Positions 1 through 14,508 of a stretch of DNA of 64,000 nucleotides are shown here, one piece after another. A model generated the notes under the pieces. The model had not been told where the DNA came from and ran no database searches. It worked only from the letters and a program-made list of their open reading frames with translations. The stretch covers positions 806,001 through 870,000 of the forward strand of contig NW_026515540.1 in assembly GCF_014898815.1 (NCBI RefSeq), written 5' to 3'. Within the stretch, counting starts at the first letter, position 1. Each line of letters begins with the position of its first letter. Source of the DNA: Panonychus citri (taxonomy: Eukaryota; Arthropoda; Arachnida; Trombidiformes; Tetranychidae). The position numbers were made by a program, and so were the translations under genes.

Positions 1-2438
1 ATAAATTAAAACAAGTAAATCTCATTCATAAGAAATTTGGATTAACTAATTAACTAATATTGAGAAACAACCAATGGTTAAACTAATCAAAAGTTGAGAT
101 TGAATTCAGGTGATTTAGTTAATTGTTATAACGGTAATTTCTCAACAATTTGAATCATAATAGTAATTGATGTTGATCATCAATAATTTATTTACATTGA
201 TAAAAAATGATTTTGATGGGAGAGAGAGAGAGAAGATGAAGAAAAGAAAGAGAAGATAAGATTAACTTATAGGAAATGGATGAGGATGAAGACGAAGATG
301 ATGAGGATGAGGATGAGGATGGAAGTGAGATGCGTGAGCAATGAAGATGAAGATGAGGATGAGGAGAAGATCTGGAGTAGAATGTTGGAAAAAGGAAGAA
401 TTTTGGAAAAGAGAGAGAAATGATACGGATGAGAAGTAGGATGATAATGATGATGAGGATGAAGACGAAGATGAAATAAGCTCAAATTCAGATGATAATG
501 TTTTCTACCTCAAAAGATTTACATCAATTATGATGATGATCATCATCTATTAATCAACTAATCATTTTCCTCTCTCACAATTAGTTAACAACAATAATAT
601 GATAACAATGTTACTTTTTTTCATTAGAAAAAGAAAACTTTTATCTTGTTCATCATTCATTATCCATTTCCGCCCTCAGGCAATATCTACATACTTGATT
701 AGTGTGACATTTACACAATTAACTAAACTAATTTAATTTTGTCTAATTAGTGTTGTTGTCAAAAGTTGGTGTTGAAAAACAAAATGTTTTCACAATATTT
801 ATCATCTCTGTGTCTTCCTCCAGTGTCTTTAATCATCAATCAATTTGTCATCATAACTGTAAACCTAAATTAAGATTAATTGTGTGTAATTGTTTAACAA
901 AATTGTCAACAAAAACAAAAGTTGATTGATAAAATAAACTCACCTTAAAGTGTATTCGTTTTACATTATTATCAATCAAATTGAATCATAATAATAATTC
1001 AATCTGATTGTTCATCTTGTTGATCATCATTTTATCATTTTAACCTTTTACCTGCAATAATTTGATCCCTTGGAATCTTGTTATCGTCATGAATCAGCTC
1101 GTTTATGAGTCCTGAAAATCCAGGAACAAGACAAAAGATGAAAATATTAATCGGAAGATAATGAAAGTTAATTGAATTGTAATCAATCCAAAGTAATTTA
1201 CCTTTTCTCACCTGTAAAGGATAATCCCATCAAGGATTAGGAACACTTTCCCAACATCATCATCATCATCTCTATATTATTACTCCCAACTACTTATCAT
1301 CATCTTCCCTGATCATCATCATCATCATACTATTGAACAAGATAGAAGATGAAATGATGAGGAAGATTTTTTTCTCCAGGTAAATTAATACTCTCTCTCT
1401 CTCTCTCTCTGTTTATAATACTTATCATCATCTTCATCATCTCTTTGTAACTTTTACTACTGTTAAACAATCAAAACAACAATTTAAACTTTGTTTCAAT
1501 TGATTTGAAAGGTATTACAATATAATCTTGATATTGTTTTCATAAAGCAATTCGATATCATCTATTTTTGGTTTGATTCAGATGATGTGAAATAATAATG
1601 ATAAACATCAAGATGATGATTAAAGATGATAAAATTTTCGATGAGAAAGATGATCAAGATGAAGATGAGGATGAAATGATGAGACGAGTGAGAAAAAATT
1701 TCACAATATTATTGACATTCGATTTTACTTCTTTTTCCTTGTTCTGATTATCGTAAACTCAATTTCGTTTTCATCATCATCATCTTTTATCATCATTGCA
1801 AGGACATTATCTAATCTTTGATGATATTTCCTATGGCTTCATCTTCATCTTCATCTTCATCATCATCAACCTGCTCCTTTACTTCAACCCTTACAATTTA
1901 GATCATCATTTTTACTGTTACTTTGAATCTTTTGTAAATCTTTATCTTCCTCAATTATCATCATACTTATCATCCAAAGTTTCATTGTTTCTCTGTCTAT
2001 TTCTCTTTCTTTTCTTCCCCTAATCATGATGATCTAAGTTAACTTGCAATTTAATTTAATTCAATCAACAATCAACATCCGAATATCAACAGTCAGTGGA
2101 TCTTAATCATTTCGTTGATCAGATTGATTTTCTGATTGGTTTTCACAGTTGATTATGTTCATCTTAACCACAATTAGTAAATTAAAGGCCCATTAAACTT
2201 ACCGACTAGTCTATTATTAGTTAATTTTAATTGCTCCTTAACTTACAACAATCTTAATCTTAATCTTAATCATCATCATCAATCAATCAACATCATCTTA
2301 TTGTGAATAAATTATAACGTTAATTGAGTGTTTAATTCAAATGTGGATAATTTTTGTTTAGATTAATTGATCAATGATTAAACTGGAAAACATTTGATTG
2401 TGATTAATTGTGATTGTAAATTGTTAATATTGTAACTG
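1..2438. other. 5' flank of chaoptin, no gene recognised
   Basis: I see no supportable coding exon here. The stretch is AT-rich with repeated GAT/ATC and GA/CT microsatellite (about 218-235, 275-475, 1255-1330, 1390-1410, 1840-1870). The open frames at 267-485 (minus) and 1796-2023 (plus) are low-complexity translations of these repeats. The part next to 2439 presumably holds the promoter and 5' UTR of the chaoptin gene, but no clear TATA box or initiator can be assigned. Confidence 0.6.
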
Positions 2439-5400
2439 ATGAACTACCCAATCAACTCAACCATGAAGCAATTAATTGTGATTCTAGTGATTTTATTAGC
2501 TTCTTATGTTCATCTATTTCAAATTTACTGTATCTCAATGGTTTCCAATTCGGATCCACCCTGTTTCTTTAATGAACTTTGCTCCTGTTCAAAGCCAATC
2601 AATGACCTGGGTCATGTTCAATGTGTCAATGTGCCACTTTCCGTTATACCGGAAGCCATTAATCAATCATATGTTTACACTTTATCCTTCCGTTCAAATG
2701 GATTACGTTTTATTGAGCCAAGATCTTTTTATGGAACTGGATTAAAGGGAATTGAAATCTCTCATAATCTGATAACGCGACTTGATGTGGACACTTTTGT
2801 CGGCCTTGAGACTTCAATCCGTGAACTTAACCTAAGGTCAAATAGGTTAACCTCCGTTCCTGGTTCAGCTTTAACTCGATTGGTACGTTTACAGATTTTA
2901 AATCTCTCAGGTAATCAAATCCATGAGATTAACTTGGACTCAGATTTTCCGGTTAATCTTAACGGCTCTTTGAAAGTCCTTCTTTTAGCTTCCAATGGTC
3001 TCACCTCAATAGGTCAATATGCATTCCGACATGTTCGTTCCCTTGAAACTTTAGACCTTTCTGGGAATAATATTCACTTTATTAATCAGGCCGCTTTCGC
3101 GATTCAACCAGCCTCTTATCCTCATCCATCCAATTTGGCCATAAGTCAATCTTCCCGTTCCAGGTCAAGATCACAGCAGCAACGAGAACCACTGGTAGCG
3201 TTAAAGTATCTCAATTTAGCCCATAATCGATTGAATAAGATTCCATTTGACCTTTTAACCAATCTAACCTTTCTGACCACATTGAATCTCGCATCTAATT
3301 TGATTACGATGACATTTGATATGGCTACACCTAGAAGGATAATATCACTTGACCTTCTTGACCTTTCCGATAATCACATTGAATCACTACCCGAATCAGC
3401 TTTTCGTAATTTTGATAAGATCAACATCACTCGATTATCTCGTAATCCCCTTCATCGTATTGAAAAAAGTGCATTCACCCAATCAACTTTGATCCACCTT
3501 TACCTTGACCATTGTGAACTGGTCAACATTTCCCGTGAAGCCTGGTCAGGGTTAGAAACTGACCTGAAGACTCTCGATCTAACAGGTAATTCACTTCGAG
3601 GTGATTCTCGAACAGGTTCATTGTTTGTCAACGATTCGTTTAATCGACTCGAAGCATTGAAAATATTCAACCTCAACGATAACGCTGAATCATATCGATT
3701 GTCACCTCTGAGCTTAATCCAGTCCCAAGAATCGTTGCAAACATTTGGCCTTGGAGGTTTTCCTTCCCTTCAGCGCTTACCTTTCAGTCCGATTAAATAT
3801 CAGATGCAATTTTTGAACATTCGATCACTGACCCTTGGAAGAACCCATATTGACCGACGTTTAATTGGTCAAGATTTACTTGGTTATGGTGGATACAATC
3901 TCGAAGAATTGGACTTTTCCTCTTCCGGAATCGAGGACATCTCTTGGGACGCGTTTATCACTTCGCCTTCATTGAAGCTTTTGAACCTTTCCTCCAACTA
4001 CATCCGACGATTGGACAGTCAAACCTTTCGACCACTTGGTCGAACCTTGCAAATTCTTGACCTAACCTCAGGTCTTTCAACTTCAACTCTTTCTTGTGAT
4101 ATTTTCATCCACACTCTCGAGTCACTGCGATCTCTTTACCTTGGTGACAATGGCCTCTCTTCTCTCTCATCCCCACACTGTTTCTCTGGACTTCGGTCAC
4201 TCAATTTACTCTCCCTTGAGTACAACAACCTTGGGCGACTTTCATCTTCCCTTTTCCACCCTTTAACCTCTCTGGTTCACCTTCTACTCTCCTACAATCG
4301 TATCACCACAATCGAACCTGAAACATTTAAAATGATGGACAAACTTGTCTACCTTGACCTTTCCTACAATTCAATCACCACCATAAGATCAGCATCTTTC
4401 ACTGAATTAACCTTAATCACCGAAATCAATCTCGAAGGAAATAATATTGAAAACATCGAAAAAGATTCATTTGTTATCCTTCCTCGACTCTCTCGTCTTA
4501 ATCTCTCTTTTAATCGTCTCAAGAGATTATCATTTGATTGTTTCGATCAAATTGGCGCAATGACCACCTTAACCCTCGACCTACAGGGTAACTCAATTGA
4601 CTTGTCCTCTCTAATTTCATCACACTCACCTTCACCTTCACCAAAATCATCAACAGTTTCAGGTGAATCGAAAATGTTACCAAATGATTTTCACCATTCA
4701 CCTTACGATTATCAACCTCAACTTAATCCAAATCAGGTTTACAATCAACACCGAGTTACCGCTAATTCAGTTGAGATTGTTAATCTAATCCGTAATAATA
4801 TAACTTCCCTTAACTCATCAACCTTTGACTCTATTCGTAACACTTTAACTCACCTTTTACTTGACGGAAATGGATTAACTCGATTAGGTTGGGAAACTGT
4901 TTCCGGTTATCGAAGATTACAAAAACTCTCCATCCGATCAAATCTTTTATCAACAATTGCTTCTGATGCTTTTAAAGGTGAAACCAATTTACAAATTGTC
5001 GATCTCTCCTGGAATAGATTAATTGAACTTCCATCTGAACTTTTCCATGACAATGTAAACCTTAGGATCTTACGATTAGCCGGTAATGAATTAACCCTTT
5101 TACCTGAGACTTTACTTAATCCAACAGGTCATCTTGAAGATTTAGACCTTTCCTACAATAGGTTAACCCTTTTTCCAGCTAAATCATTGAAATCGGTTTC
5201 ATCTTCACTTCGAAATTTAATCTTGACCGGTAATCAACTTTGGTCACTTCGAAGGGAAGATTTTGAAGGTATTCTACCTCGACTATTGACTCTTGACCTG
5301 TCCCATAATCACATCAAACAGATTCAATCGTCATGTTTGACCCCATTGTCTTCATTAATCTCACTGAATCTTGCCGATAATCCATTGAAAGTAATTCGAG

Positions 5401-8400
5401 ATAATCTATTGAAAGGCCTTTCATCAACCCTGGAAGAAGTTAATCTGGCCTCAACTCGACTCACCGAACTACCTGATTTAAGTTACATGGATTCACTCAT
5501 TTATCTTAATCTTTCTCATAATAAACTGACCGGTCTCACCTTTACTAATTACTCTTCGTTAATTAAGCTTGACCTTTCCTCTAATCAGTTCTCATCAATT
5601 CCAAATAATGTTTGGCATTTTCTTCCTTCTCTTCAATCTCTTTCTCTCTCATCTAATCCAATCTCATTCCTACACAATGATTCATTCATTGGATTAAAAT
5701 CATTAGAGACACTGGACATTGCTAATCTTTCACTTAACTACATTCAATATGGCGTTTTAAGGCCACTTCCGTCTCTCTCATCGATCAGATTATCCAACTA
5801 TCCGTCCATTAAATCATTTACATTGGGACGTTTAATTGGACCAATTGATTCACTTCAACAATTAACTATTCTAACCGTTAATTCATCACATTTATCATCT
5901 AGTCTTATACATTTACCTGGATCATCATCAAATGTCCATAATTTACCTGTTGATTTATCATCATTAACTTCATCAATATCTTCATCTTCATCATCAGCCT
6001 CATCTTTAGCCTCATTAGCATCCTCATCTCAATCATTACTATCATCTTACCATTTCGGAACCGGAACCAGGTTACCCAAAAAATTGACCAAAGTATCAAT
6101 TGAAGGGTCATCATTAATTGCTCTCGATGATTCACTTTTATCAACTCTCTCATCAACACAATTAACTTTAACCATCTCGAATACAAATCTATCTACTATA
6201 CCATTGACCATGTTCAACTCGCTCGGACGGACTCGAACAATTAACCTTGATGTACGTAAAAATGGCCTCCAACGGATTGGTGACCTACTCTTTGCACCAA
6301 CAGCTTTTTCAAAGGTAAGTTACAATTAACTTAATTAGTAAATTAATTCAACCAAATAATAAGTCTCATTACAAAGTTGAAATTGTCAATCAATGAATTG
6401 GTAGTGTAATTGATCAACTAACAATGAAACAAGAATCGTAATCAATTAACAACAAACAGAATGAAAAAGTAACTGTAAAAATGATTGAAGATGATCATCC
6501 TTTCATCATCATCATCATAATAACAAGAGGATGATGATGGGAGGATGAAGATGATCAACTAACAGTTACATTGATTGTCAATCCAAGTAATAAAGGTAAA
6601 CCTATTGTGGTTTTCAAGTTACCTTTTTTTTCAGAGGAAATATAAGTTTCATTGTTGATCATTTTTCAAGCAAATAACAACAACAACTTGTTAACATTTA
6701 CAATCAACACTGAACTTACTCATTGAAATAAAATATAATGATAAAGATGAAACTGAGTCAACAAAAAAAAAATCCTCAATTGTTATAGGATGAACAGAGG
6801 AGTGGGATGAGGTAGATAGTGATAATAATGATGAAGATGAAGAAACTAACAATGAACTTTGGTGTATTATGATGATGATGATGATGATGATAAGCAAGAA
6901 GAAGATGCTACTTTAGCTTCATCTTTTTTTACCTTCGATGCTGAAGGAATAAGTTGAAAAAAAGATTCTTTGAAAATCCTTTTTCCTCCTCCACACCATC
7001 TCTTTCCCACTCTACCCTCTTTCCACCACCCACCAGACTTTTCCTCATCTTCTTCATCTTCCTCCTCCTTTTGTATTCTAATAGTAAATTCAGTCCATGG
7101 ATTACCGAAGAGGATAAAGACTTAATAAAAAAGGATTTCAAGTTATTCGTTATTTTTTTCACCAACTGTATTTTATTTGAGCTTTTCAATTTATCATTTA
7201 CAATCAATTCTCAGTTATTATTATTATTATATTGGAATTGATTTGGTTGCAAATTGTTTAGGCTTCAGTATACAGCCATCGACTTTGAGTTTGCAACCAC
7301 TTTTAATTTACTCGCGCAATTAATGATAATCAGTCAAAGATAAATCTAATCAGATGACCATTTGAAAAGATAACACCAATTAAATGAGAAGACATTGATT
7401 ATTATCATATCTTTGGGTTAACTTAATCTCTCATTGATTATCATTATCGTCGCGAGTAAATTAAAAGTGGTTGCAAACTCAAAGTCGATGGCTGTATATT
7501 CAATATTTTGACCTGAATGACCTTGATATAAAAATCGCTCAGCTTAGTAAAAAGTTCCAACAGTTAAATTACCAAGAAAATGGCAACAAACTCGCTTCAA
7601 GAATTACTATTACAATCGTGATTACAATTAAATTATTCAATATTCTGACCAGCTTTCTTTTTGTATATTATCAAACAATCAAATCTAATTGCGATTAAAC
7701 AATTACCCTGAAGATTGTAAATGATATTATTAATAGTTGAATGATTAAAATCAAGATATCACATTTGATTGATGATATTTTCAAGATATGATCATTAATA
7801 AATCATCGGCAATTATAACAGTTACTTTAACTATTAGGATAAAATGATTAAATGTTGACATTAATAAATTTATATTTCTCCAATGATAATCAAATCACAA
7901 TCAAACTATTAACGGTAACCCAATCAAATCAAAGTAACAGTTTATTTGATTTCTGATCACAATCAATTTGGGAAATTGAATTATTACCTCTCGATTGGAT
8001 ATTAAAATTTAACCTGAGATCAAATCGATTGGTATAATACAAGAACAACAATTTACAGAACTGAATGAACAATAAATTAAGACACAACAATCAAGAACTT
8101 TTTCACAATCAATTGTGATTAGTTAATGTGGTTGTAAATTACCATCAACTAAATTTACAAGTAAATAGACTAACAAACAAACAAGAATTTTATTTTTTTC
8201 CCTATTCCATTCATTTGTTATCCCTATACAAAGATTTTCATCATGAACATGAACTTTTATCGTGAGAGAGAGAGAGAGACTCAGAATTTCATCTCATCCC
8301 TGATTCAAATCTCTCAATGAATACAAATAACCTGAGCTTTTAACATGTATAAATATATATGAGGAAATGGAGATATTTCCGATGAATTTTTCGTTTCGAA

Positions 8401-9356
8401 AAAGAAAAAATTCTATTCATCTTTTCCTGCATCATTTTCCTCTCCCCCTTCGTGAATGTCAGCATCCTCATCTTCATGTTGTTGATCAAATGTAAGCTAA
8501 TTCAAGTGTCAATATGAACAACAATTTCCTGATTGTCAATTCAATCCAACGATTGACTGAATTGTAATACAAACAAATTATAATCATTGGCTTGTTAATC
8601 AGTTATTACCAGAATATAAAATAATCAACTAATTGTATCCCAATTGTATTCATTTTTTTTTCAATTTTCCGGATACAAGATTGTTGAACTTAACTGTTCA
8701 TTGAAATATTAATATTAATAGAAACACAAAAATTTGAAAAAGCAAATTAAGTTGGATATTCATTTGTTTACAACTTACATCATTTCCGTTTCCTTTTCTT
8801 GTAAAAGGCTATTCAGTTATTTTTACAGATTTTTTTTTCGATGCTCTCAGTAACTATGTGTGTTAGTGAATTGAACAATACAAGTTTAGGTGATACTCAA
8901 TTGCTATATGGAAAGGTCAAGGTCATTTGAAGGTAGTTTCATCAAAAAATGCAAATTTTTTGAATCAAAGTGAAGATAACAATTTAAATGGAAACAATCA
9001 ATCATCAAATCGCCAAGTAATTGTTAACCATCTAATCAACAGTTAACTAATCTAGAATAACAGTTTCATCTTCATCTAATACTCAATTCTTGCCACTTCA
9101 TCAATTTATCATCTTCATCATCTCAACATTATCCTCCTACTTTCACTCACTTCATCCTGACAAAAGCATCTTCATCTTCATTTGGTAACATCAATTGTTA
9201 ACCAAACATATCAAACGATTGAAATAAAAGCTGATTTAGTTACAATTTAACCTGATTGATTTGGACAATTGAACAATCATCTTCATTTAACCTTTTACTT
9301 TTCCGTTGATTTTTTCACTTGGATGATTTATCCCATTCCCATCCCTGAATCCCTTA

Positions 9357-9390
<34 letters not shown>

Positions 9391-12300
9391 TTCATCTTCA
9401 TCTCCATCTCCTCCTCCTTTCATTGACTTTTAACTTTGATTGCTGATTAAACAATAAATCATCAATTGTAATGAATTTCATTCATCACGGTTACACTATC
9501 ACATCTAATTATCTCAAACGATTTACTAATTTAAATCCTTTCCAAAGACAATTAACTGTTTCGATTTTATTTAAATTATGATTTTGATCAAACTCAATCA
9601 ATCCAATCCAAATATTGACCTGATTTCCTCGATAAATTGAATATATTGAACATAAGAGCAAGTTGATAGGTAGAGAAAAAAAATCGAAAATTTCTCGAAC
9701 TTTTTCTCATCTTCCACCAAATCGACTGAATAAATCAACTCGAAACTTTTTACCAAACTGATCACAATACAAATACACTCAAAATCTATTATTATGTATA
9801 CGATTCAACATTTTCCCAATTCCAACTGAAAGTATAAGTGATTTTTCAAGTTTATCCTCAACCCAAACACTTACATTCACCATGAATTTACAATACCCTT
9901 CAAGTAAAATTAATTGTGTCTTGATGGATAGAAACCAATTAATATAAATTTAGCAGTTACAATCAATTGATTAGGAAACATTTTCAGAAGATTAAGTAAA
10001 GTTATTGAGCAATTGATTGAAACATCATGGAAACATTGACAATCAGTTAATCAATCAAAACTTATTGAGACTCACAAATCATTAGGTTGACACTGAATTC
10101 AATATTCAATCAAATTGTAACCCAATCAACACTCGTTAAGATTTAAACTCAATCATTTTATAACAACAATCAATGATAACAATTAAACATGAAAATCAAA
10201 GTTGATCAAATGAAGAAAAACAAATTGGTCAAGGAAACTGTTACTCTCAGATGACCTGTCAATAACAATTGCCCACCATTTGAATGGGAACTTATCAAGT
10301 GAGGGTTAATAATAATATTGGGAGAGAGAGAGAAAGAGATAATGATGATGATGATGATGATAATGAAGAAGAGTGAAGATTAAGGAAAGATCAGGAGATC
10401 GATTACATTGGAAGAGAAAGGAAGGAATTAAGAAAATCTCTCATTCTCTCATTTGATAATATTCCTATGAGAGAGTGGAATGAAATCCAATAAGGAAGAT
10501 GGAAAGAAATAGATGACAAGGTAAAGATAATCATCTTCATCTTCATCATCATCATGATATGATTAGTTTAAATTGTTATCGAAACTGATGAAACAGCTCG
10601 AACATGAAACTCGACTTGATAGAGATTCTCAAGAGGCCTTTTTATTCAAATGACCAGATTTTGTTAACAGTGTTTAACAATAGACTTGATATATTATATA
10701 CACACTGAACATCATCTTCATCACCATCATCATCATGATTATCATCAAATGATCACAATCAGAATGCTCAGAATGCTTCAGAAATTGTAGTGATAATATT
10801 TTCTGTTGATGGTTAAATGGTTTTCAATTTGAATAATATATAACGGTAAATATGCCAAGAATGTGTATTCACAGATACAAAGAGAAAGGAAAAGAAAGAG
10901 ACATTATCTCTTTCTCTCTTCTCCTTTCTCTTTATCATCATCCTTTCCTTCATCATCATCATCATCATCGTCATCTATGCTTGTAATAATCAAACACCAT
11001 TTAAACATCCATCATGGTGAAAATCTCATGTTGAAGATGAGTTTTTTCCTTCTCTTCAATTTTATCATATGTATTTTTATATATCATCATCTTTTTTGTC
11101 CCAATGATTATCAGCTCTATTTTGGTCTTCCCTCATCCTCATCATTTACATCAATCTCAAATATCATGAGTATGACCCACCCTGAGACTCACTCACCAAG
11201 AGTGTGTGTGTGTATCTTATTTAAATTGCATGTAAATTGATTTTCCACCCTTGTAACATAATATCACCCTGACATCAACTCCTCACACTGAAACAACAGC
11301 AAACGATAATAAGTTGTTTTTGTCAACTTTGCAAAAAGAAAACCACAAATTTGAAACAATTTAATCAATTATCACCATAATTACCAAACTCTAGACACTA
11401 ATTAATATTCAACAATAAAATTAATTGTTTCAAGACAATAAAAACTATCCGGCCAATTTGAGGCAATGTTACATTTCAAATGGATAAACAAGTGAACATA
11501 TTAATATAATAAAATAATTACTGTTATCAAAATGAATATCAGATAACATGAATTCAACATTACATTTAATTTAATTACCGTCAAGTTGATTTAATATTAT
11601 ACAAATGTACTAATCATGTTTTAAATCAACAACAACAACAACAACAAAAAACATCAACAATTTGCTTGTAGATCAATCAGCAAATACAGCCATCGACTTT
11701 GAGTTTGCAACCACTTTTAATTTACTCGCGACGATAATGATAATCAATGAGAGATTAAGTTAACCCAAAGATATGATAATAATCAATGTCTTCTCATTTA
11801 ATTGGTGTTATCTTTTCAAATGGTCATCTGATTAGATTTATCTTTGACTGATTATCATTAATTGCGCGAGTAAATTAAAAGTGGTTGCAAACTCAAAGTC
11901 GATGGCTGTATATTATCAATTAGAGTACAGTAAGTTAAGAATCAATAGTTCATTGATTATCATGAAAATGATTCAATTTATGATGAGAGTTTACAGATGG
12001 TTTCAATTTCTTGAATGAATTTTTGTCTCAGTTAATTGCAATGTTGATATGATTTAAATTGTTTAATCAATATTTTTGTAAGTCTATTAACTTAAACACC
12101 TTCAAACTGAATCAAATGTATTCACTTATTGTTGATAGCAATTAATATACGAAAACTTTTCCTTTTGTTATTATGCACTCATAATTATTTCTCATTGATT
12201 GTTGTTACATTTGATTGTTTGTCATTTGTTGGTTGATTGTTAGTTTACTTTTGTTTGATTCTCATTGTTTGTATATTATGTTACTATGAATGAATTTCAA

Positions 12301-12944
12301 TTGTTCATGAATAAAAGCAAAAGAGAAAAAAGCTAATCACAATCAAATAGATTGTTGGACAACATCCAACAATCAGTGAATCAATTGTTATCTATGAATA
12401 TTAATCTAAAGTGAACAAAAATTGGGATAAGACAATCATGTTAACTGAATCGACTCCCATTTGAAATTTACATCGTATCGTTAGTTTAATATTTGATTGA
12501 AACTCAAATTGATTATTTTTTTCGTTTAATTGTTAACAGATGAGATCATTGGATTTGAAGGGTTTCTATGGGTCAGCTAATCCATGGATCTGCGATTGTA
12601 AACTGGCCTGGTTAAGGGATTGGTCTAAATCACTGATGAGAGAATCGTTTGAATTAATGGTCGAATCACATTCCCTGATACCTGATCATAATCATAATGA
12701 TTCATTAGTGGCTATTGAAGATCGTTACCATCAAGTAATGTCCATGTTGGCTGACCTTAGGTCAACCCAATGCTCCAATTTGGGTAAATCAATGTTGAAA
12801 GCTTTCACTGAGGAGCTACGAGGCTGCCGACGAGGACGAAGCTCATCAATCAGCCTAAGATCATCTTCTGCTCAAATTTATCTAATCATTGTAATTTGTC
12901 TTCTATCCTCTATATTGTCACTTCCATCAAAATGGAAAACTTAA
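2439..12944 (+). CDS. chp: chaoptin, photoreceptor LRR cell-adhesion protein
   Basis: Two exons, 2439-6314 and 12540-12944, joined in phase 0 (AAG|GTAAGT donor at 6315, TTAACAG acceptor before 12540), give about 1,426 residues; Drosophila chaoptin is about 1,315. In order: a hydrophobic signal peptide (residues about 10-30), a cysteine cap (C42, C48, C50, C62) followed by a motif typical of chaoptin, then dozens of 23-25-residue leucine-rich repeats. Exon 2 completes the last repeat and encodes an LRRCT cap starting NPWICDCKLAWLRDW. The protein ends in a hydrophobic tail (last ~22 residues), fitting a GPI-anchor signal as in chaoptin. In flies chaoptin is a homophilic adhesion protein of photoreceptor membranes. 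The start could also be the in-frame Met at 2463, right before the hydrophobic core. A Ser-rich insert interrupts the repeats near residues 1170-1205. The 6.2-kb intron is very long for this neighbourhood. Confidence 0.9.
7273..7494 (+). mobile_element. 222-bp MITE, copy 1 (TA target site)
   Basis: A non-autonomous inverted-repeat element. It starts CAGCCATCGACTTTG and ends with the reverse complement, with perfect terminal repeats of 44 bp that continue imperfectly inward. It is flanked by TA at 7271-7272 and 7495-7496, the target-site duplication expected of Tc1/mariner-type transposition. It has no coding capacity. The reverse complement of copy 2 (11687-11908) matches it at every base I compared. 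Confidence 0.85.
9355..9417 (+). repeat. ATC trinucleotide microsatellite
   Basis: About eleven uninterrupted ATC units from 9358, then degenerate TTCATC/TCC units. It is the longest of many ATC/GAT tracts in the window and lies inside the chaoptin intron. Confidence 0.8.
11687..11908 (-). mobile_element. 222-bp MITE, copy 2, inverted
   Basis: Second copy of the element at 7273-7494, in the opposite orientation in the same intron. It has the same length, the same 44-bp terminal repeats and TA on each side (11685-11686 and 11909-11910). The interior, reverse-complemented, reads the same as copy 1 throughout, which implies a recent insertion of one or both. Confidence 0.85.
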
Positions 12945-14508
12945 CTATCATAATTAGGTGATATAATTAAGAAAAATAATTAAGAAAACGAAGGAAGAAA
13001 AAATTTAATCAACTAGAGCAAAGGAAACGGGAAACAAATCTCAATACGATTAATTAACACTCGAATCTCAAGTCGGAAGAAAACTCAATCACAAGAGAAA
13101 TAGAGGTTAATTGTTAAACATGGAAAAACAATCTAACAATTAACTAACACACTCACATTCACATTAAAGTTTTAATATAAATCATCATTAATGAATTGCT
13201 TAATTGCTCCAATAGAAATCACTTTAATCAAAATTAACAATGACACCTTTCAACAGCAATGGCTTTTTCTTTATGTCCAAATCAAGGTAAATTATTATTA
13301 TGGTTATTTAATTGTCAATGATTTAATCCAACATCAAAGGCCATTGTATCATTGTCATTAAATTGTCACACTGCCTCTCAATATATAAATTATATGTTAT
13401 ATCATTGGTAACAATTAACTTACCTGAAAACGTTGATAACTCTGGTTTCCTTTTAACATAATCCAACCTTAATTGTTTCATAGTCTTAAATCAACTTGGA
13501 TTGATTTAGATCCACTTTAATTGTGATTCCTAGTTTTTTCATTTTCTTTCTTTTTACCACCCTGATTAACTTCTTGATCTCCGTCCATAAAAAGTTTAAT
13601 CACAATCGATTAATCTGGAAGCTGAATAAACCCAATTGGAATCTAAATTGTAAAAAAAATCGAAATCGAAACAATAAAATACAAATAAATTGTTGACCAA
13701 CGTGTATCTTTATTTCAGTTATGACATTTAATCTCAACTTTGAGGGATAATCTCATCCAGGGATGCGGAACATTTCTCAATGAAGATCATAGATTAGTAA
13801 AGCTCAAAAAGGAAGATGCTTATTCCCATTTGTGGTCAGTTTTAATGGCTTAAGACTTTAATCTTATGGTCAATATGCTTATATCCAAAACTAGGAATTG
13901 GTTAATAAAAGAGAGGAAAAGGAAACGTTCAGATCTTGCTTTTAATTGTTTCAGAAAAAAGTAAAGTTGGTCAGTACTTGAGAATAAGAATTGGTCAGTT
14001 CATTATGACCATTCAATCAAGTCGCTGTTTTACTGTGACAATTTTCAGCCTTATGATTTCATCGATTCCCATAAAAAATGGACTAATGAATAAAACATTC
14101 TCATGAACAGTTAATTGAAAGTAAAATATTGAAATCGTTTGAGGCCATTTTTATGGTTGATTAACTTTCCTTAACTAGATCCATTGATTCTCAATCACAA
14201 TTAAGTCAGTTGGTAAAACTGTAAGGTAAAAATAACCATGAACTTAATCGTGATGACTTTAAATTGTTGACAATTTGCCAAGAAAATGTTTTCGACTCAT
14301 CAACCATTTTCAACCAAAGACAAATATAAACCATTTGAACTAAATTGTTGTTGTTGCTCAGGGTGATATTCAAGTATTTCTATTAACTGACTGATAAATT
14401 AAAGAATTGTGATAATCTGTTAACTGACCAAATAATAGTAGAGCAACTTAATCAACAGTTGATCAACTAACTTCAGTTAAATTTTTTGTTCCATTTAAAT
14501 TCAAAGTT
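12945..14508. other. intergenic, chaoptin to filamin-repeat gene
   Basis: Contains the presumed chaoptin 3' UTR (duplicated, see 12971-13275) and about 1.2 kb of AT-rich sequence with no open frame of note. The promoter of the gene at 14509 must lie here, but I cannot pick out its elements. Confidence 0.6.
12971..13275 (+). repeat. dispersed duplicate, copy A (chaoptin 3' flank)
   Basis: About 305 bp starting 26 bases after the chaoptin stop codon reappear almost unchanged at 19536-19840. The few differences are substitutions (for example CAACAGCAATGG against CAACAGAAATGG). Because this copy sits where the chaoptin 3' UTR should be, it is the likelier source, but both could be members of an unrecognised repeat family. 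Confidence 0.8.

Larger units (their letters stand above)
6315..12539 (+). other. large intron of chaoptin
   Basis: This 6.2-kb intron separates the LRR exon from the LRRCT exon. It holds two copies of a 222-bp MITE in opposite orientation (7273-7494 and 11687-11908), ATC/GAT microsatellites and otherwise AT-rich sequence. Open frames at 6954-7241 and 10863-11240 are low-complexity and have no recognisable domain. I see no nested gene. Confidence 0.75.

Noticed and set aside
267..485. Open frame on the minus strand rich in His/Ser/Leu
   Set aside because: It is a translation of GAT/GA microsatellite; no domain, no splice support.
1796..2023. 75-codon plus-strand frame rich in Phe/Ile/Leu
   Set aside because: Low-complexity ATC/TTC reading in the chaoptin 5' flank; starts at a non-ATG codon.
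9355..9417. CRISPR-like array
   Set aside because: Plain trinucleotide microsatellite without spacers; the genome is eukaryotic.
10863..11240. 125-codon frame in the chaoptin intron
   Set aside because: Runs of Ser/Phe from CTT/ATC repeats, no recognisable protein.
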